A stretch of DNA of 64,000 nt from Myxococcales bacterium. Its GTDB lineage: Bacteria; Myxococcota_A; Polyangia; Polyangiales; GCA-016699535. The notes below the pieces were generated by a model. That model worked only from the letters and a program-made list of their open reading frames with translations, did no database searches and was not told the DNA's origin. The translations under genes were made by a program, and so were the position numbers. This document shows positions 56,301 through 64,000 of the stretch, piece after piece. The stretch's first letter is position 1, and every line of letters begins with the position of its first letter. Location of the stretch: contig CP064980.1 in the NCBI GenBank assembly GCA_016699535.1, positions 620,001-684,000 on the forward strand, written 5' to 3'.

Positions 56301-56759
56301 GTCCTTTTGGTCGGTATGCGAATCTTTGCTGTAGATGTTCAGGTACATCAACATGCTCGGCACGACTTGGCTGACCAGGATGCCCTCGCGCACCACCAAC
56401 GGAGGTAAGCGAGACAGCATGATGTTGACTCGATTTTGTACGTTCACGACGTTGATGTTCGGATCCGTGCCTGGCTCAAAGAAGACCCTGATCGTTGCTT
56501 CGCCGGCACTCGTGGCGTCTGAAACGATGTAACGCATGTTCTGCACACCGTTGATCGATTGCTCGAGCGGAATCAGGACCGAGTCGACTAAGACCTTGGC
56601 ACTGGCGCCGGGATACGCAATGGAGACGTAGACCGTTGGCGGCGCCACGCTGGGGTATTGTGCGATCGGCAGTCCCGCTATTCCTAACCACCCCAGGAAC
56701 ATGACGATGATCGAGAGGACGAGTGCCAGAGCTGGGCGGTAGAGAATTTTGGTAAACAT
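53310..56759 (-). CDS. RND efflux permease with extra TM segments
   Basis: 1149 residues, about 100 more than AcrB-type permeases. It has TM1, PAYPGASAKVLVDS-like porter start (SIAYPGASAKVLVD), the TM4 motif GVVVDDAIVVVEAVHAKM with the proton-relay Asp pair, and GLLGKNAILIVEFAVQRRRD with the TM10 Lys. The extra length lies in the linker between TM6 and TM7 (about 545-640), which has two added hydrophobic segments (LYAMVGAPLLAGLVYLAYLL, IGFLLLGVPFVQV). Substrate unknown; HAE-1 pumps export drugs, detergents or secondary metabolites. Base composition looks higher in GC than flanking genes, a hint of transfer. Confidence 0.93.
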   Translation of the reverse strand: MFTKILYRPALALVLSIIVMFLGWLGIAGLPIAQYPSVAPPTVYVSIAYPGASAKVLVDSVLIPLEQSINGVQNMRYIVSDATSAGEATIRVFFEPGTDPNINVVNVQNRVNIMLSRLPPLVVREGILVSQVVPSMLMYLNIYSKDSHTDQKDLFNYANVYIMPVLKRIQGMGIPVNLGNRNFAMRIWLNPERMRAYDISVEDVMEAVAEQSIIGSPGRLGQATGMTSQSKEYVLTYIGRYNEPEQYGNIILKAKPNGEILRLKDICVPPKEDAGQQARASSSAQKHAGVELGSEFFDIYSDVDGHPAASIVLKQAPGSNAAEVIKEVKAKLEELKKSFPPGMDYEIAYDVSRFVDASIEKVLHTLLEAFILVSLVVFMFLGDVRSTLIPTLAVPVSLIGSFFILNLMGFSINLITLFAMVLAIGVVVDDAIVVVEAVHAKMAETHLPPYQATMEVMREISGAIVAITLVMTAVFVPVTFVPGPVGVFYRQFGVTMASTIILSGLVALTLTPVLCAMILKPHNPAEHSREEKKTTWRKLRELNAKTLALYAMVGAPLLAGLVYLAYLLWGPIGFLLLGVPFVQVPFSRGIDKGTNFYAEVLKPIVTRRLLTVLIIGGFALGIVGANTLLPSGFIPGEDQGVIYAVLQTPPGSTLEYTNAKSQELEKIAKKIEGVTSVTSVAGYEVLTEGRGSNAGTAIINLKDWSERKNTVRQVIEELEEKTRKMTDVKLEFFEPPAIPGFGAAGGVSLRVLDQTQSSVADYKRLGDITDEFMTALSKRKEVSSLFTFYASDYPQYELVINNDVAMQKGVSIEKALTNLNILIGSTYEQGFVRFNQFYKVYVQAWPQFRRMPEDLNNLFVKNEAGEMVPYSSFMSIKKQQGLNEITRFNLYPSAAIQLVPARGYSSGQAIAAVREVAESILPRGYDLGWEGLSWDESKKGNAAFFIFLIVVVFVYLVLVAQYESFLIPLAVIMSLPIGIFGSFFLLQAMGLANDVWAQLGLIMLVGLLGKNAILIVEFAVQRRRDGASLKDAAIEGGKLRFRPIQMTSFAFVAGLIPLVFAHGAGSVANRTIGTTGVGGMLLGTVIGVVVIPGLYYLFAKMADGRKLLRDETSKPLSEEQARATVPPAANNPLDIAEPSADRGPSEDEQ

Positions 56760-56805
56760 AGTCGCCTATCTAGAGAAGGAACGCGTAAAGCACCCGCTGC
56801 ATCCG

Positions 56806-57939
56806 CTATTCCGCATGGAATTTCAGGTTCTTGAGGGCCTTGTCCGGGCTTAGGACCTTGTATTTCAAGTGCTCACCTTCGTGGACCTGCCGGACCCCTT
56901 CGAGGATGAATCTTTCGTTTTCCTTCAGGCCACTCTCGATGACGAAAATATCGTCCATTTCATGCGAGACGGTGATCACGCGCTGATGCGCGATTCCGTC
57001 CTTTCCGACGACGAAGACGTACTGCTTGTCGAGAATCTCGAATGTCGCCCGCTGGGGAATGACGAGTACGTTTTTCAACGTTTCGTTGATCAACAAAGTG
57101 CCGGTCTGACCATGACGCAACAGGTTATCTGGATTCGGGAAATCCGCTCGGAATTGGATGTTCCCCGTTTCGTTATCGAAGTTAGACTCGACGGTAACAG
57201 TGTCGCCGGCGCTTTGGTCAAAGATCTCGCCGTTCGCCAAACGGAGCTGGATGCTCGCACCCGATAGCTTGAGCAGCTCGGGGGAGTCCGGATCGATCGC
57301 TTTCGGACGGGATTTGTAGCGGAGGTAGTCGGCCTCAGGAACGTTGAAGTAGACCCACATCAAACTGTTGTCAGACACCGTCGTGAGTATGTCCCCTTCG
57401 TCCACTAGGCTCCCTTTCTGCTCGTACTGGCGATCGATGATGCCGTCGAAGGGGGCCACGACGTTGGTGAAGCCCAACTTGGCCGCCGCCAGTTGTACCT
57501 TAGCTTGGGCCCGGTCTCGTTCGGCCTGCGTCATGGCCAGTTCCTGATCCGAGACCACCTGTCGCTCGAAAAGTGTCCGTGTGTTCCGCAAGTTAATATC
57601 AGCGAGCTCGAGCTCAGCCTTGTCAGCATCCAGCCGCGCCTTGTAGACGACGGGGAGAATCTTGAACAGCAGCTGGCCTGCTTTCACCGACTGACCCTCT
57701 TTAACCGGGATCTGCTCAAGATACCCCCGCTCAAGAGCACGGACTTCGATGTGACTGTGCGAATGGATTTGGCAGACGTATCCCTGGCTCGTTCGGACGT
57801 CCTGTACCGCGGGACGGGTAAGCACGACCGGGTGATGCGCCTCCTCCTGGGGTTGGTCTTGCGCTCGAAGCGTCTCGCAAGAGACAAGTGCAAGCGAAAC
57901 CCAGAGCGGAAGGATGGTTCGGAGCAATAGGCGTTTCAT
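56806..57939 (-). CDS. RND periplasmic adaptor lipoprotein
   Basis: 377 residues from the ATG at 57939 (MKRLLLRTILPLWVSLALVSC), giving a lipoprotein signal with lipobox LVSC, as in AcrA; the frame extends to 58116 but without a reason. Barrel-sandwich halves (SHIEVRALERGYLEQIPVKEG, VVAPFDGIIDRQYEQKGSLV), a helical hairpin (about 95-150), the beta-barrel part (WVYFNVPEADYLRYKSRP) and the membrane-proximal part (VLVIPQRATFEIL) are all visible. It stands 46 bases before the permease on the same strand. No outer-membrane channel gene is near, so a shared TolC homologue elsewhere is implied. Confidence 0.92.
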   Translation of the reverse strand: MKRLLLRTILPLWVSLALVSCETLRAQDQPQEEAHHPVVLTRPAVQDVRTSQGYVCQIHSHSHIEVRALERGYLEQIPVKEGQSVKAGQLLFKILPVVYKARLDADKAELELADINLRNTRTLFERQVVSDQELAMTQAERDRAQAKVQLAAAKLGFTNVVAPFDGIIDRQYEQKGSLVDEGDILTTVSDNSLMWVYFNVPEADYLRYKSRPKAIDPDSPELLKLSGASIQLRLANGEIFDQSAGDTVTVESNFDNETGNIQFRADFPNPDNLLRHGQTGTLLINETLKNVLVIPQRATFEILDKQYVFVVGKDGIAHQRVITVSHEMDDIFVIESGLKENERFILEGVRQVHEGEHLKYKVLSPDKALKNLKFHAE

Positions 57940-58143
57940 ACAGACTTGTCGTCCGTGGGTTCTAGTCATAAGGTTTACGATTCTAATCATGGCTGGGTTC
58001 TTGTAAGCTTCCAAACACTGTTCGTTGTTGGTTTCTTCCATTCGATTCGGTAATGTGCCCTGCGCGCGAATTCCCGCGCAGGCTGCATGCCTTGTCGAGG
58101 CGTCTCGAGGCGCCACATAGCGATAATGGGGAGGCGCCGCGTA

Positions 58144-58491
58144 TTAGGCGGCAGGTGGTCCCCTAACGGGAACCGTTGCAATCCGGCCACTCGCCCGATG
58201 GTCAGCGATGTACGATCGGCCTACGCGCTCAGACAAACAGCGATGCGCATGCAGATTGTCGAACGCAAGCGCGCCAACTGATCTGTTTCCGTCCCAATCC
58301 AATTCATCAGGATTTGACTCAGAATAACTGACATCGACCGGCGCGCTCGGCGCCAAACCGTCGATCGTTGGAGCATCGATTGACGCAGTGAAATCTCCCG
58401 CATGCAAGCCTTGCGGCAAAGCCATCGGAGCAGCTACCGCACACAAAGCCAGCACCAAAGCGCTCAAAAACGCTGCCAAAACTGGCCGCAT
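58144..58491 (-). CDS. Small exported protein upstream of the RND adaptor
   Basis: 115 residues from the ATG at 58491 (MRPVLAAFLSALVLALCAVA), a clean signal peptide with cleavage near APMA; the frame extends to 58569. The mature part (DFTASIDAPTIDGLAPSAPV, then HAHRCLSERVGRSYIADHRA) is not recognised. Same strand as the pump, 205 bases before the adaptor ATG, so it may be the first gene of that operon. Could also be a chance frame in GC-rich sequence. Confidence 0.45.
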   Translation of the reverse strand: MRPVLAAFLSALVLALCAVAAPMALPQGLHAGDFTASIDAPTIDGLAPSAPVDVSYSESNPDELDWDGNRSVGALAFDNLHAHRCLSERVGRSYIADHRASGRIATVPVRGPPAA

Positions 58492-58569
58492 GCGCCAAGC
58501 TTCTGCCCCGGCCACATATCCTCTTGCTAGAGATTCACACCACATAATCTTATCAGAAGTATGCCGCAA

Positions 58570-59071
58570 TCCAGGTGGCGCGGCAAATTGTACCGCTTTT
58601 GACCTCCGCCAACGGTACGGCTCTTATCACTCATCACAGATCGCAGCTCCTAGCACCGTATCCCCCACAGCGCAATCCGCATTCAACCCTGTCTTGGAAC
58701 CCTTGCACTTGGCGTGAACCGATAGCCATCCAGGAGAACTTATCCGATCGGAATGAAGATCGGAAAAAACCAAAAGGAGAATCGCGAGATCGGCCCTTGC
58801 CTTTGACCTGATAAATCTCCCAAACGCATCACCAAGCAAAGTGACACGCTTCTTTGGTTGCCATCTTCGGGTTGTATCCGAAACCCGGCTGCCCTCCGGC
58901 TTTTCCGCGCTAGGATAGATGCGTTAACCCATTTTAGTACGCTAAATTAGGACCTTCATGAAAAGGGTTTTTTGCGGGTTTTTGGTAAAAAAATGATATG
59001 CTGGCGCGGATGACTTCCTTTAAACGGACTGTTGTGACACTTACTCCCATGAGTCTACTAGCCTAGTTATT
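58570..59071. other. Intergenic region upstream of the kinase
   Basis: About 500 bases with no supported gene. Short open frames on both strands (for example 58627-58839 minus) lack ribosome-binding sites. The last 130 bases are AT-rich and likely hold the promoter of the divergent kinase operon. Confidence 0.45.
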
Positions 59072-60406
59072 ATGGTCGATCGTATTGGTAATTGCAGAAT
59101 TCTGAGTGAGATCGGCAGTGGCGGCATGGCCACAGTCTACAAAGCCGTGCAAGAGCCACTGGGCCGGACCGTTGCCATCAAAGCATTAAAGCCTTCGATC
59201 GCAGTGGACAGTCAGTTTGCCAAGCGCTTTGAGCGTGAAGCGCATTTCATGGCCTCGTTGCAACATGAAAACATTTTGCATGTGCATGATTTCATTAAGG
59301 AACGCGGCACGATGTACATCATTATGGAGTACGTCGAAGGCATCGATCTTTATGATCTGCTTGAACGCACGCCACGTCTTCCGGTTGAAGTCGCTGCCAT
59401 CATCGCTTTGCAAGTCGTGCGCGCTCTTGATTATGCGCATTTTCGCGGGATTATTCATCGCGACATCAAGCCTGCCAACGTGATCATTTCACACCGCGGC
59501 GAAGTCAAACTCATGGACTTTGGTATCGCTCGCGATGACACTTTGGCAGACCTTACCGAAACAGGTACTGGGTTAGGGACACCCAGTTACATGTCTCCAG
59601 AACAGATTCTTGGCGATAAGCTTGATTTTCGGAGTGATATTTTTTCTTTGGGCATTGTGCTCTATCAAATGGTGGTCGGACGCAAACCTTTTGTAGAAGA
59701 CGATACGCGAACGGTCATGCAAAAGATCCGGCTGGATCGCTATACGAGCCCACGAAAAGTAAGCAACACTGTTCCCCGTGCTTTGGAGCGCATCTTGGCT
59801 CGCTGCATGGAAAAAATGCCGGCCAATCGTTATCCATCAACCCAATCGTTGATTGATGATCTGACTGAGTTTCTCGCAACACGCATTACCACCAATTACA
59901 ATGCGCATATGGTGACTCATTTGCGAGATGTGGGCGCCATTTCTGAAGTTGAAGCAGAAGAAATCTTGGCAGCGGGAGCTCCACGAGGCCCTCGCAACAC
60001 TCACAAAGATCGTGGACTTCTAAAACAAATGACTATCGTTCAAGGCGTTTTACTGATCGCATCCATCGCCAGTGGCGCTGTGATCCAAGTTGCCAACGAC
60101 GGCTTTGACAGACAGCGTCGCTCACGCGTCAGCTCGATGATGAGTCAATCGCCAACCGGCTACTTGCAAATCGTTGTCGACCCTTGGGCCGAAGTGTTTG
60201 TTGATGGACAACGTCTTGCCATTACACCCATCGCAAAGCCCATTTCGATTGCCCCTGGAAAACACTATATTCAACTCAAGAACCCTTACTATATGGACGG
60301 GGAGCATGAAGTCGATATCAAGAAGGACGAAATTAAGCGTTTGGAAGTGAAACTAAAGCGAGCCACATCGAGCAGCAATACCGAGGATGAAGGCAGTGAC
60401 AAATAG
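59072..60406 (+). CDS. Ser/Thr protein kinase with C-terminal PEGA domain
   Basis: 444 residues. A complete Hanks-type kinase domain occupies about 8-270: glycine loop GSGGMATVYKA, Lys37 in AIKALK, catalytic loop HRDIKPANVII with Asp131, DFG Asp149, activation-loop end GTPSYMSPEQ, and DIFSLGIVLYQMVVGRKPF. One membrane helix follows at about 320-340 (IVQGVLLIASIASGAVIQV), then an external PEGA domain (about 362-430, GYLQIVVDPWAEVFVDGQRL with APGKHYIQLKNP). A sensor kinase of the PknB-like class, active in the cytoplasm. It overlaps the LysM gene by 20 bases. Confidence 0.95.
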   Translation: MVDRIGNCRILSEIGSGGMATVYKAVQEPLGRTVAIKALKPSIAVDSQFAKRFEREAHFMASLQHENILHVHDFIKERGTMYIIMEYVEGIDLYDLLERTPRLPVEVAAIIALQVVRALDYAHFRGIIHRDIKPANVIISHRGEVKLMDFGIARDDTLADLTETGTGLGTPSYMSPEQILGDKLDFRSDIFSLGIVLYQMVVGRKPFVEDDTRTVMQKIRLDRYTSPRKVSNTVPRALERILARCMEKMPANRYPSTQSLIDDLTEFLATRITTNYNAHMVTHLRDVGAISEVEAEEILAAGAPRGPRNTHKDRGLLKQMTIVQGVLLIASIASGAVIQVANDGFDRQRRSRVSSMMSQSPTGYLQIVVDPWAEVFVDGQRLAITPIAKPISIAPGKHYIQLKNPYYMDGEHEVDIKKDEIKRLEVKLKRATSSSNTEDEGSDK

Positions 60407-61354
60407 ACAGGATGTCATAAAAAAATGGCCGGTATTTGGTTTGTTTTGCATGCTCATGCTCGCAAGCGTGTTTGCAAACAATGCAAGCGCTAACAACGGC
60501 ATTTACGTGCACGTTGTCAAACCAGGGAAACGCTTGCCTCCATTGCTCAACGATTTTACGGCGATACCAGTTACGAGAAGATTTTGGTTGCCGCCAATGG
60601 TCTTAACTCCAACGGTGGCTCAGCCATCGTAGTTGGTCTTCAGCTCATTGTTCCGTACAGTTACTATCATCCCGTCGAGCACGGCGAAAGCTGGACAAGA
60701 CTAGCAGAACGTTTTTATGGAGACGGCAAACGCGCCAACGTACTGATGGCAAGCAATTCGGGCAGCCCGGATAAACAACCGGAGGAAGGCTCGCAGCTTC
60801 TTATCCCCTTTGCCGTCCGACATATCGCCGATCAACGCGATGATTTGGCTAAAATTTCACTGCGCTACTACGGCTCCAAATCACAAGCTGCAAGCTTGCG
60901 CCGCTTTAACTCGATACCTCGTAACCGTCTGGCGCGGGGGCAAATCGTGCTCGTACCTTTGGCGGAGCTCACATTGTCCGATCAAGGCAAAAAGTACATT
61001 CAAGAACAGAGTGGCAGCGATCTTGCGGCTGGCGATCTTCGTGCACTGCAAGAAAAGCTCTCTGAGCGGCTTCCTAAACTTCGTGAGGATGTCAGAAGAG
61101 GCAAATACATTGCCGCTCTTGCACTCGGGCATGAAATGCTTGGATCCGGCGCACTCGCCGTATCGCAACGTATTGCGGTGTTAAAAGAGTTAGCCACTGT
61201 CTACGTAGCGCTGGATGAGCACGATATGGCAGTTAAGTTTTTTGCACGCGCGCTTCGTCTGCGACCTGACCTTGAGCTCGACACTGCGAAAACCTCGCCT
61301 AAAGTGATTTCGGCACTTGATAAGGCCCGCTCGACCTATCGAAAGAAGCGTTGA
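60387..61354 (+). pseudogene. Exported LysM/TPR-like protein, one frameshift
   Basis: The first frame (60387-60530) gives a signal peptide (VFGLFCMLMLASVFANNASA) and IYVHVVKPG, the start of a LysM domain. The match then passes to another frame (60527-61354) with SIAQRFYGD-type sequence, VAANGLNSNGGSAIVVGLQL, a second LysM (GESWTRLAERFYGDGKRANV, GSQLLIPF), a third (ISLRYYGSKSQAASLRRFNS) and a C-terminal helical repeat region. The join is at 60525-60528, where GGGG instead of GGG keeps one frame. Corrected length 322 codons. LysM binds peptidoglycan, so with the PEGA kinase it may link wall state to signalling. Confidence 0.85.
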
Positions 61355-61361
61355 TCCAGCG

Positions 61362-63596
61362 CTATGTTCCGTCGCGCAATTGCAATTTTCGCTTGCGGAT
61401 AAGAAACGCTAGCGCGACGACAACGAAGAGCCAGCTTTCTTTTTGGCGGCTCTCTATCGAACACAGGGCCCCGCCGGAGACACCGCTAAAGCTGAGATAG
61501 TCCGGAACGCCATCACCGTCGGCATCACCTGACTCATCAGAATCAAGTATGCCATCGCCATCTGAATCCGTATCAAGCCAGTTTACTAGACCGTCTCCAT
61601 CGACGTCAGTGCGGCCCCCATAGGCTGCAGCATCTGTAATCTCCTGAGAGGTTAAGATACCATCGTCATCGTCATCAACATCCAAATAGTTTGGTATTCC
61701 ATCGCGGTCGCTGTCATCATCGTCGGGATTGCCGTTGCCATTCAGATCTTCTTCACTATCGAGAAGTCCATCACCATCGCTATCGCCCGTTCCCAAGGGT
61801 GGTGGATCCACGTTGGGGTCTGAAGACGACACAAGGTAATCCGGAACACCATCGCCGTCTGAATCAACGGCACTGGTGCAAGCGTTGCTATCTCCCGCTT
61901 CGCTGCGGTCGGAAACGCCGTCGCCGTCAGCATCTGTATCAAGCCAGTTTGCTAAACCATCACCGTCGATGTCGTCTGAGAGCCCCGCTGCAGCAGCATC
62001 TGCTTTTTCATCACCCGTTTTGATGGAGTCTCCGTCAGGATCCGAACTGATAACGTTGAGTTGTTGATACCCTGCGATGTCACTGGGATGAACAGGAATG
62101 CGAACTGTGTCTAATGCGCTATCCCCTTGCTGATAGCGGAACTTAATCTCAACGAGGTAGCTATGATCACCCCCACCAAGATGTGTTAGTCCAAAATGGA
62201 CCCAAGGACTTGATTGACTGCCAGCGCCTTTGCCGCCATTTACTTCTTGAATGGGACCCACATAACTTGGATTGTTTGGGTTCGCATTATCAAGCAAGCG
62301 AATGGTTGCTCCGATATCATCTCGCAACACAAAACCATCGCTATTGGTCTGCTGACAAGCGTCTTCACTATCTGCCTGTACACGTACTATCAGATAGTCT
62401 TCGCTGATCGAAGAAGTGTTCTCAAGAAAAACAGCGGCAGGGTTTTGGTTGATAAGTAAATCGACGTCACCATCCTGATCGACGTCGGCGAAAGTTGCAC
62501 CACTACCTAAACCGTTCGCAGTCACAGGCAGAGAAGAACTGCTCATTGCTCCCGAACCATCATTGATAAAAAGCTGATGAGCACCATTGTTGACCACGAG
62601 AAGATCGAGATCACCATCGCTATCAACATCACCACAATCAACGCCGCCGTACTGATAGCCGGTGGCTCCACTGGGCTGCGTTGAGACATTGAGTGTGCCC
62701 AAATTATCTTGGAAATAAATAAGTGAATCGCTTCCGTTCACCGCAAACAAGTCAAAACGTCCGTCTGCGTTGAAATCGCAAAAAATGTCGCCACCCGTAT
62801 CGCCCTCTTGCGTGTAGTTCGCTACCGAAGCGAAGGTAGAAGGACTTGTTTGCGACCACAAATCCGCAATGGATGAAATATCTACTAGTATATCAACGAA
62901 GCCATTCGCGTCGTAATCGGTAACAGCAATAAAATGCCCATCGTTGCCACCACTGCCATGGAAAGGCGCGCTCGTTAGGTAGGAAAATGATGCATTGCCG
63001 TCGTTGAGCAGTAACTCGAAGGCATCATCGTTGTCGAAAAGCAAATCAAGATCGCCATCGCCATCGTAGTCAAGAACACCCATGCCTTCTGAATTAAAGG
63101 TAGCCGTCGTACCCGACGAAATTGTGAGATTTGGAGCTCTGCTAACACCACCAAAACTGTATGGCTCCGCATCAGCGGATCCGTTGTTCAAATAAACCTC
63201 AATTTGTTCAAACCAATTGCGTGCGATATCGACGAAGCCGTCATGATTAAAGTCAGCGGCAATGGCACTGCGCCATTTACCGAAAGCGTTGCCGTTGTTT
63301 CGCAGAAAACCATTGCTTCCATTGCTTATCTTGGGATTGGTCATATCTTCAAAAAGCGTGCTTATGGGGTTGAAGAAAAAAAGCCGGCTTTCGTTTTGTT
63401 GGTTTACCACCAAATCTAAAAAGCCGTCGTTATTGAAATCGGCCCAAACAACAGCATATCCCATGTCGTCGAAGTTACCGCTGCTATCATTCAATACCGA
63501 GAACGCTGTCTGCACAGCAGTGCTGTCAATAAACTGCGCGCGGGCGTTTACAGAAACAAAAAACAAGACAATTGCAGAGATTACAAATCGCTTCAT
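61362..63596 (-). CDS. FG-GAP / thrombospondin-type-3 surface protein with sorting tail
   Basis: 744 residues with a signal peptide (about 1-20, ending ARA). The first 400 residues are FG-GAP/VCBS repeats of a beta-propeller (DFNNDGFLDLVVN, DFNHDGFVDIARNW, DYDGDGDLDLLFDNDDAF, DVDSDGDLDLLVVNNG). An ASPIC/UnbV-like domain follows (about 410-510). The next part is thrombospondin type 3 repeats rich in DxDxDG calcium loops (DSDGDGVPDYL, DRDGIPNYLDVDDDDDG). The C-terminus has a single Cys (GGALCSIES), a hydrophobic helix (WLFVVVALAFLI) and RKRKLQLR, a MYXO-CTERM-like anchor. A calcium-dependent surface protein, perhaps an adhesin. It ends seven bases from the LysM gene. Confidence 0.9.
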   Translation of the reverse strand: MKRFVISAIVLFFVSVNARAQFIDSTAVQTAFSVLNDSSGNFDDMGYAVVWADFNNDGFLDLVVNQQNESRLFFFNPISTLFEDMTNPKISNGSNGFLRNNGNAFGKWRSAIAADFNHDGFVDIARNWFEQIEVYLNNGSADAEPYSFGGVSRAPNLTISSGTTATFNSEGMGVLDYDGDGDLDLLFDNDDAFELLLNDGNASFSYLTSAPFHGSGGNDGHFIAVTDYDANGFVDILVDISSIADLWSQTSPSTFASVANYTQEGDTGGDIFCDFNADGRFDLFAVNGSDSLIYFQDNLGTLNVSTQPSGATGYQYGGVDCGDVDSDGDLDLLVVNNGAHQLFINDGSGAMSSSSLPVTANGLGSGATFADVDQDGDVDLLINQNPAAVFLENTSSISEDYLIVRVQADSEDACQQTNSDGFVLRDDIGATIRLLDNANPNNPSYVGPIQEVNGGKGAGSQSSPWVHFGLTHLGGGDHSYLVEIKFRYQQGDSALDTVRIPVHPSDIAGYQQLNVISSDPDGDSIKTGDEKADAAAAGLSDDIDGDGLANWLDTDADGDGVSDRSEAGDSNACTSAVDSDGDGVPDYLVSSSDPNVDPPPLGTGDSDGDGLLDSEEDLNGNGNPDDDDSDRDGIPNYLDVDDDDDGILTSQEITDAAAYGGRTDVDGDGLVNWLDTDSDGDGILDSDESGDADGDGVPDYLSFSGVSGGALCSIESRQKESWLFVVVALAFLIRKRKLQLRDGT

Positions 63597-63717
63597 GTTA
63601 CTTCTCCATGGGAAGTCGTATTGATGCTCAATCCTCTAGCCTGCACACGATACACGCAAATCGACTAATCAACGACTCTTTTACATGTTTTTCAGAAATC
63701 AGCAGCCATGCGGTTGT

Positions 63718-64000
63718 CTAAACCCTAGTTTTCGTGAGCGCGACGCGCATTGACTCAAGAGGAGGATGAAACGTTGTCCATAGCTCGAAAGCAAGTGCAC
63801 CTTGATGTAAGAGCATACCAGTGCCATCTAAACTGCGTAGTCCGCTTTGCTCTGCTGCAATGCAAAACAAGGTACTTTTATTCGCTGAGTAAATCAAATC
63901 CAGGGCAACAGCGTCTTTAGGAAGGCTCGCCAGTGGCAAACTTTGCACAAAAGCCTGTGCAGTTTGATCGCTTTTTAGCGTGGCGCTCGTTGCTTGTATC
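63718..64000 (-). CDS. aroE: Shikimate dehydrogenase, 3' part
   Basis: The minus-strand frame is open from the window edge to a TAG at 63718-63720, 93 codons. It carries the AroE C-terminal pattern: IQATSATLKSDQT (the NAT/QATSxG step), LPKDAVALDLIYSANKSTLF, SGLRSLDGTGMLLHQGALAF and ELWT. This enzyme reduces 3-dehydroshikimate with NADPH in the aromatic amino-acid pathway. The N-terminal substrate half lies outside the window. Confidence 0.88.
   Translation of the reverse strand, partial: IQATSATLKSDQTAQAFVQSLPLASLPKDAVALDLIYSANKSTLFCIAAEQSGLRSLDGTGMLLHQGALAFELWTTFHPPLESMRVALTKTRV

Noticed and set aside
58627..58839. A 70-codon minus-strand frame upstream of the kinase
   Set aside because: No ribosome-binding site and no protein-like pattern.
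60525..60531. GGGAAAC as a programmed -1 frameshift site in the LysM gene
   Set aside because: The heptamer is in the wrong phase for tandem slippage (the frame reads GGG AAA C), and three other genes have similar single-base indels.
1..64000. tRNA, rRNA, riboswitch or CRISPR array
   Set aside because: No T-loop-like GGTTCGAATCC patterns with cloverleaf context, no regular spaced repeats and no known riboswitch core were seen; a covariance-model search would be decisive.

Overview
The window reads as a chromosome segment of a Gram-negative bacterium of the Myxococcota (delta-proteobacterial, myxobacterium-like) type with an unusually moderate GC content, roughly half by eye. The pointers are very many lipoproteins with acidic/serine-rich linkers after the lipobox, Cys-rich motifs of the CPC-x-GFVCD type, two surface proteins ending in a Cys + transmembrane + Arg/Lys tail like MYXO-CTERM sorting signals, a Ser/Thr kinase with a PEGA domain, and a TonB-dependent receptor with its own TonB-C-like domain. 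The species cannot be named from the sequence alone. No rRNA, tRNA or CRISPR array was seen.

Layout. 1-9.1 kb is mostly core: ruvAB, a DUF2723 membrane protein, a frameshifted ornithine cyclodeaminase-family gene, a TIGR01777 epimerase, aspS, and a small zinc-ribbon membrane protein. 9.1-12.7 kb is a minus-strand lipoprotein block with two tandem paralogues. 12.8-18.3 kb holds rimO, a class II cyclic-nucleotide phosphodiesterase-like protein, a small lipoprotein, an overlapping YHYH/EF-hand pair and an AlkD-like protein. 18.4-25.7 kb holds a nested palindrome, a start-less Cys-rich gene remnant, a DUF5648-like lipoprotein overlapping a di-haem peroxidase, and a large Ig-repeat surface protein closed by a terminator. 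25.7-34.2 kb holds a GST, an AGCS amino-acid symporter, an RND pump with its adaptor, and an Uup-type ABC-F ATPase.

34.4-48.4 kb is accessory DNA: two 140-bp MITE-like elements in opposite orientation at its edges, one of them truncating a toxin-antitoxin operon; a REP-associated tyrosine transposase (RAYT) with 24-bp perfect inverted repeats; scattered pieces of an IS91-type element with two copies of a 196-bp direct repeat; several truncated genes; and exported proteins including a trypsin-like protease lipoprotein, an esterase-like lipoprotein and a DUF4397 lipoprotein. 48.4-64 kb holds ychF, a TonB receptor/lipoprotein pair, a second RND system that looks more GC-rich than its surroundings, a Ser/Thr kinase coupled to a LysM protein, an FG-GAP/thrombospondin-type-3 surface protein, and the 3' part of aroE.

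A point that affects any reading: four otherwise intact conserved genes (ornithine cyclodeaminase family, RND permease, uup, LysM protein) each carry one frameshift, and each is explained by one base lost or gained in a short homopolymer. After that correction all four have whole-codon lengths, so they are probably sequence errors and not decay. The strongest candidates for unusual biology are the repeat families sharing ends of the GGGG-(A/T)-CA type around the RAYT, and the rearranged IS91 region with chimeric gene junctions.
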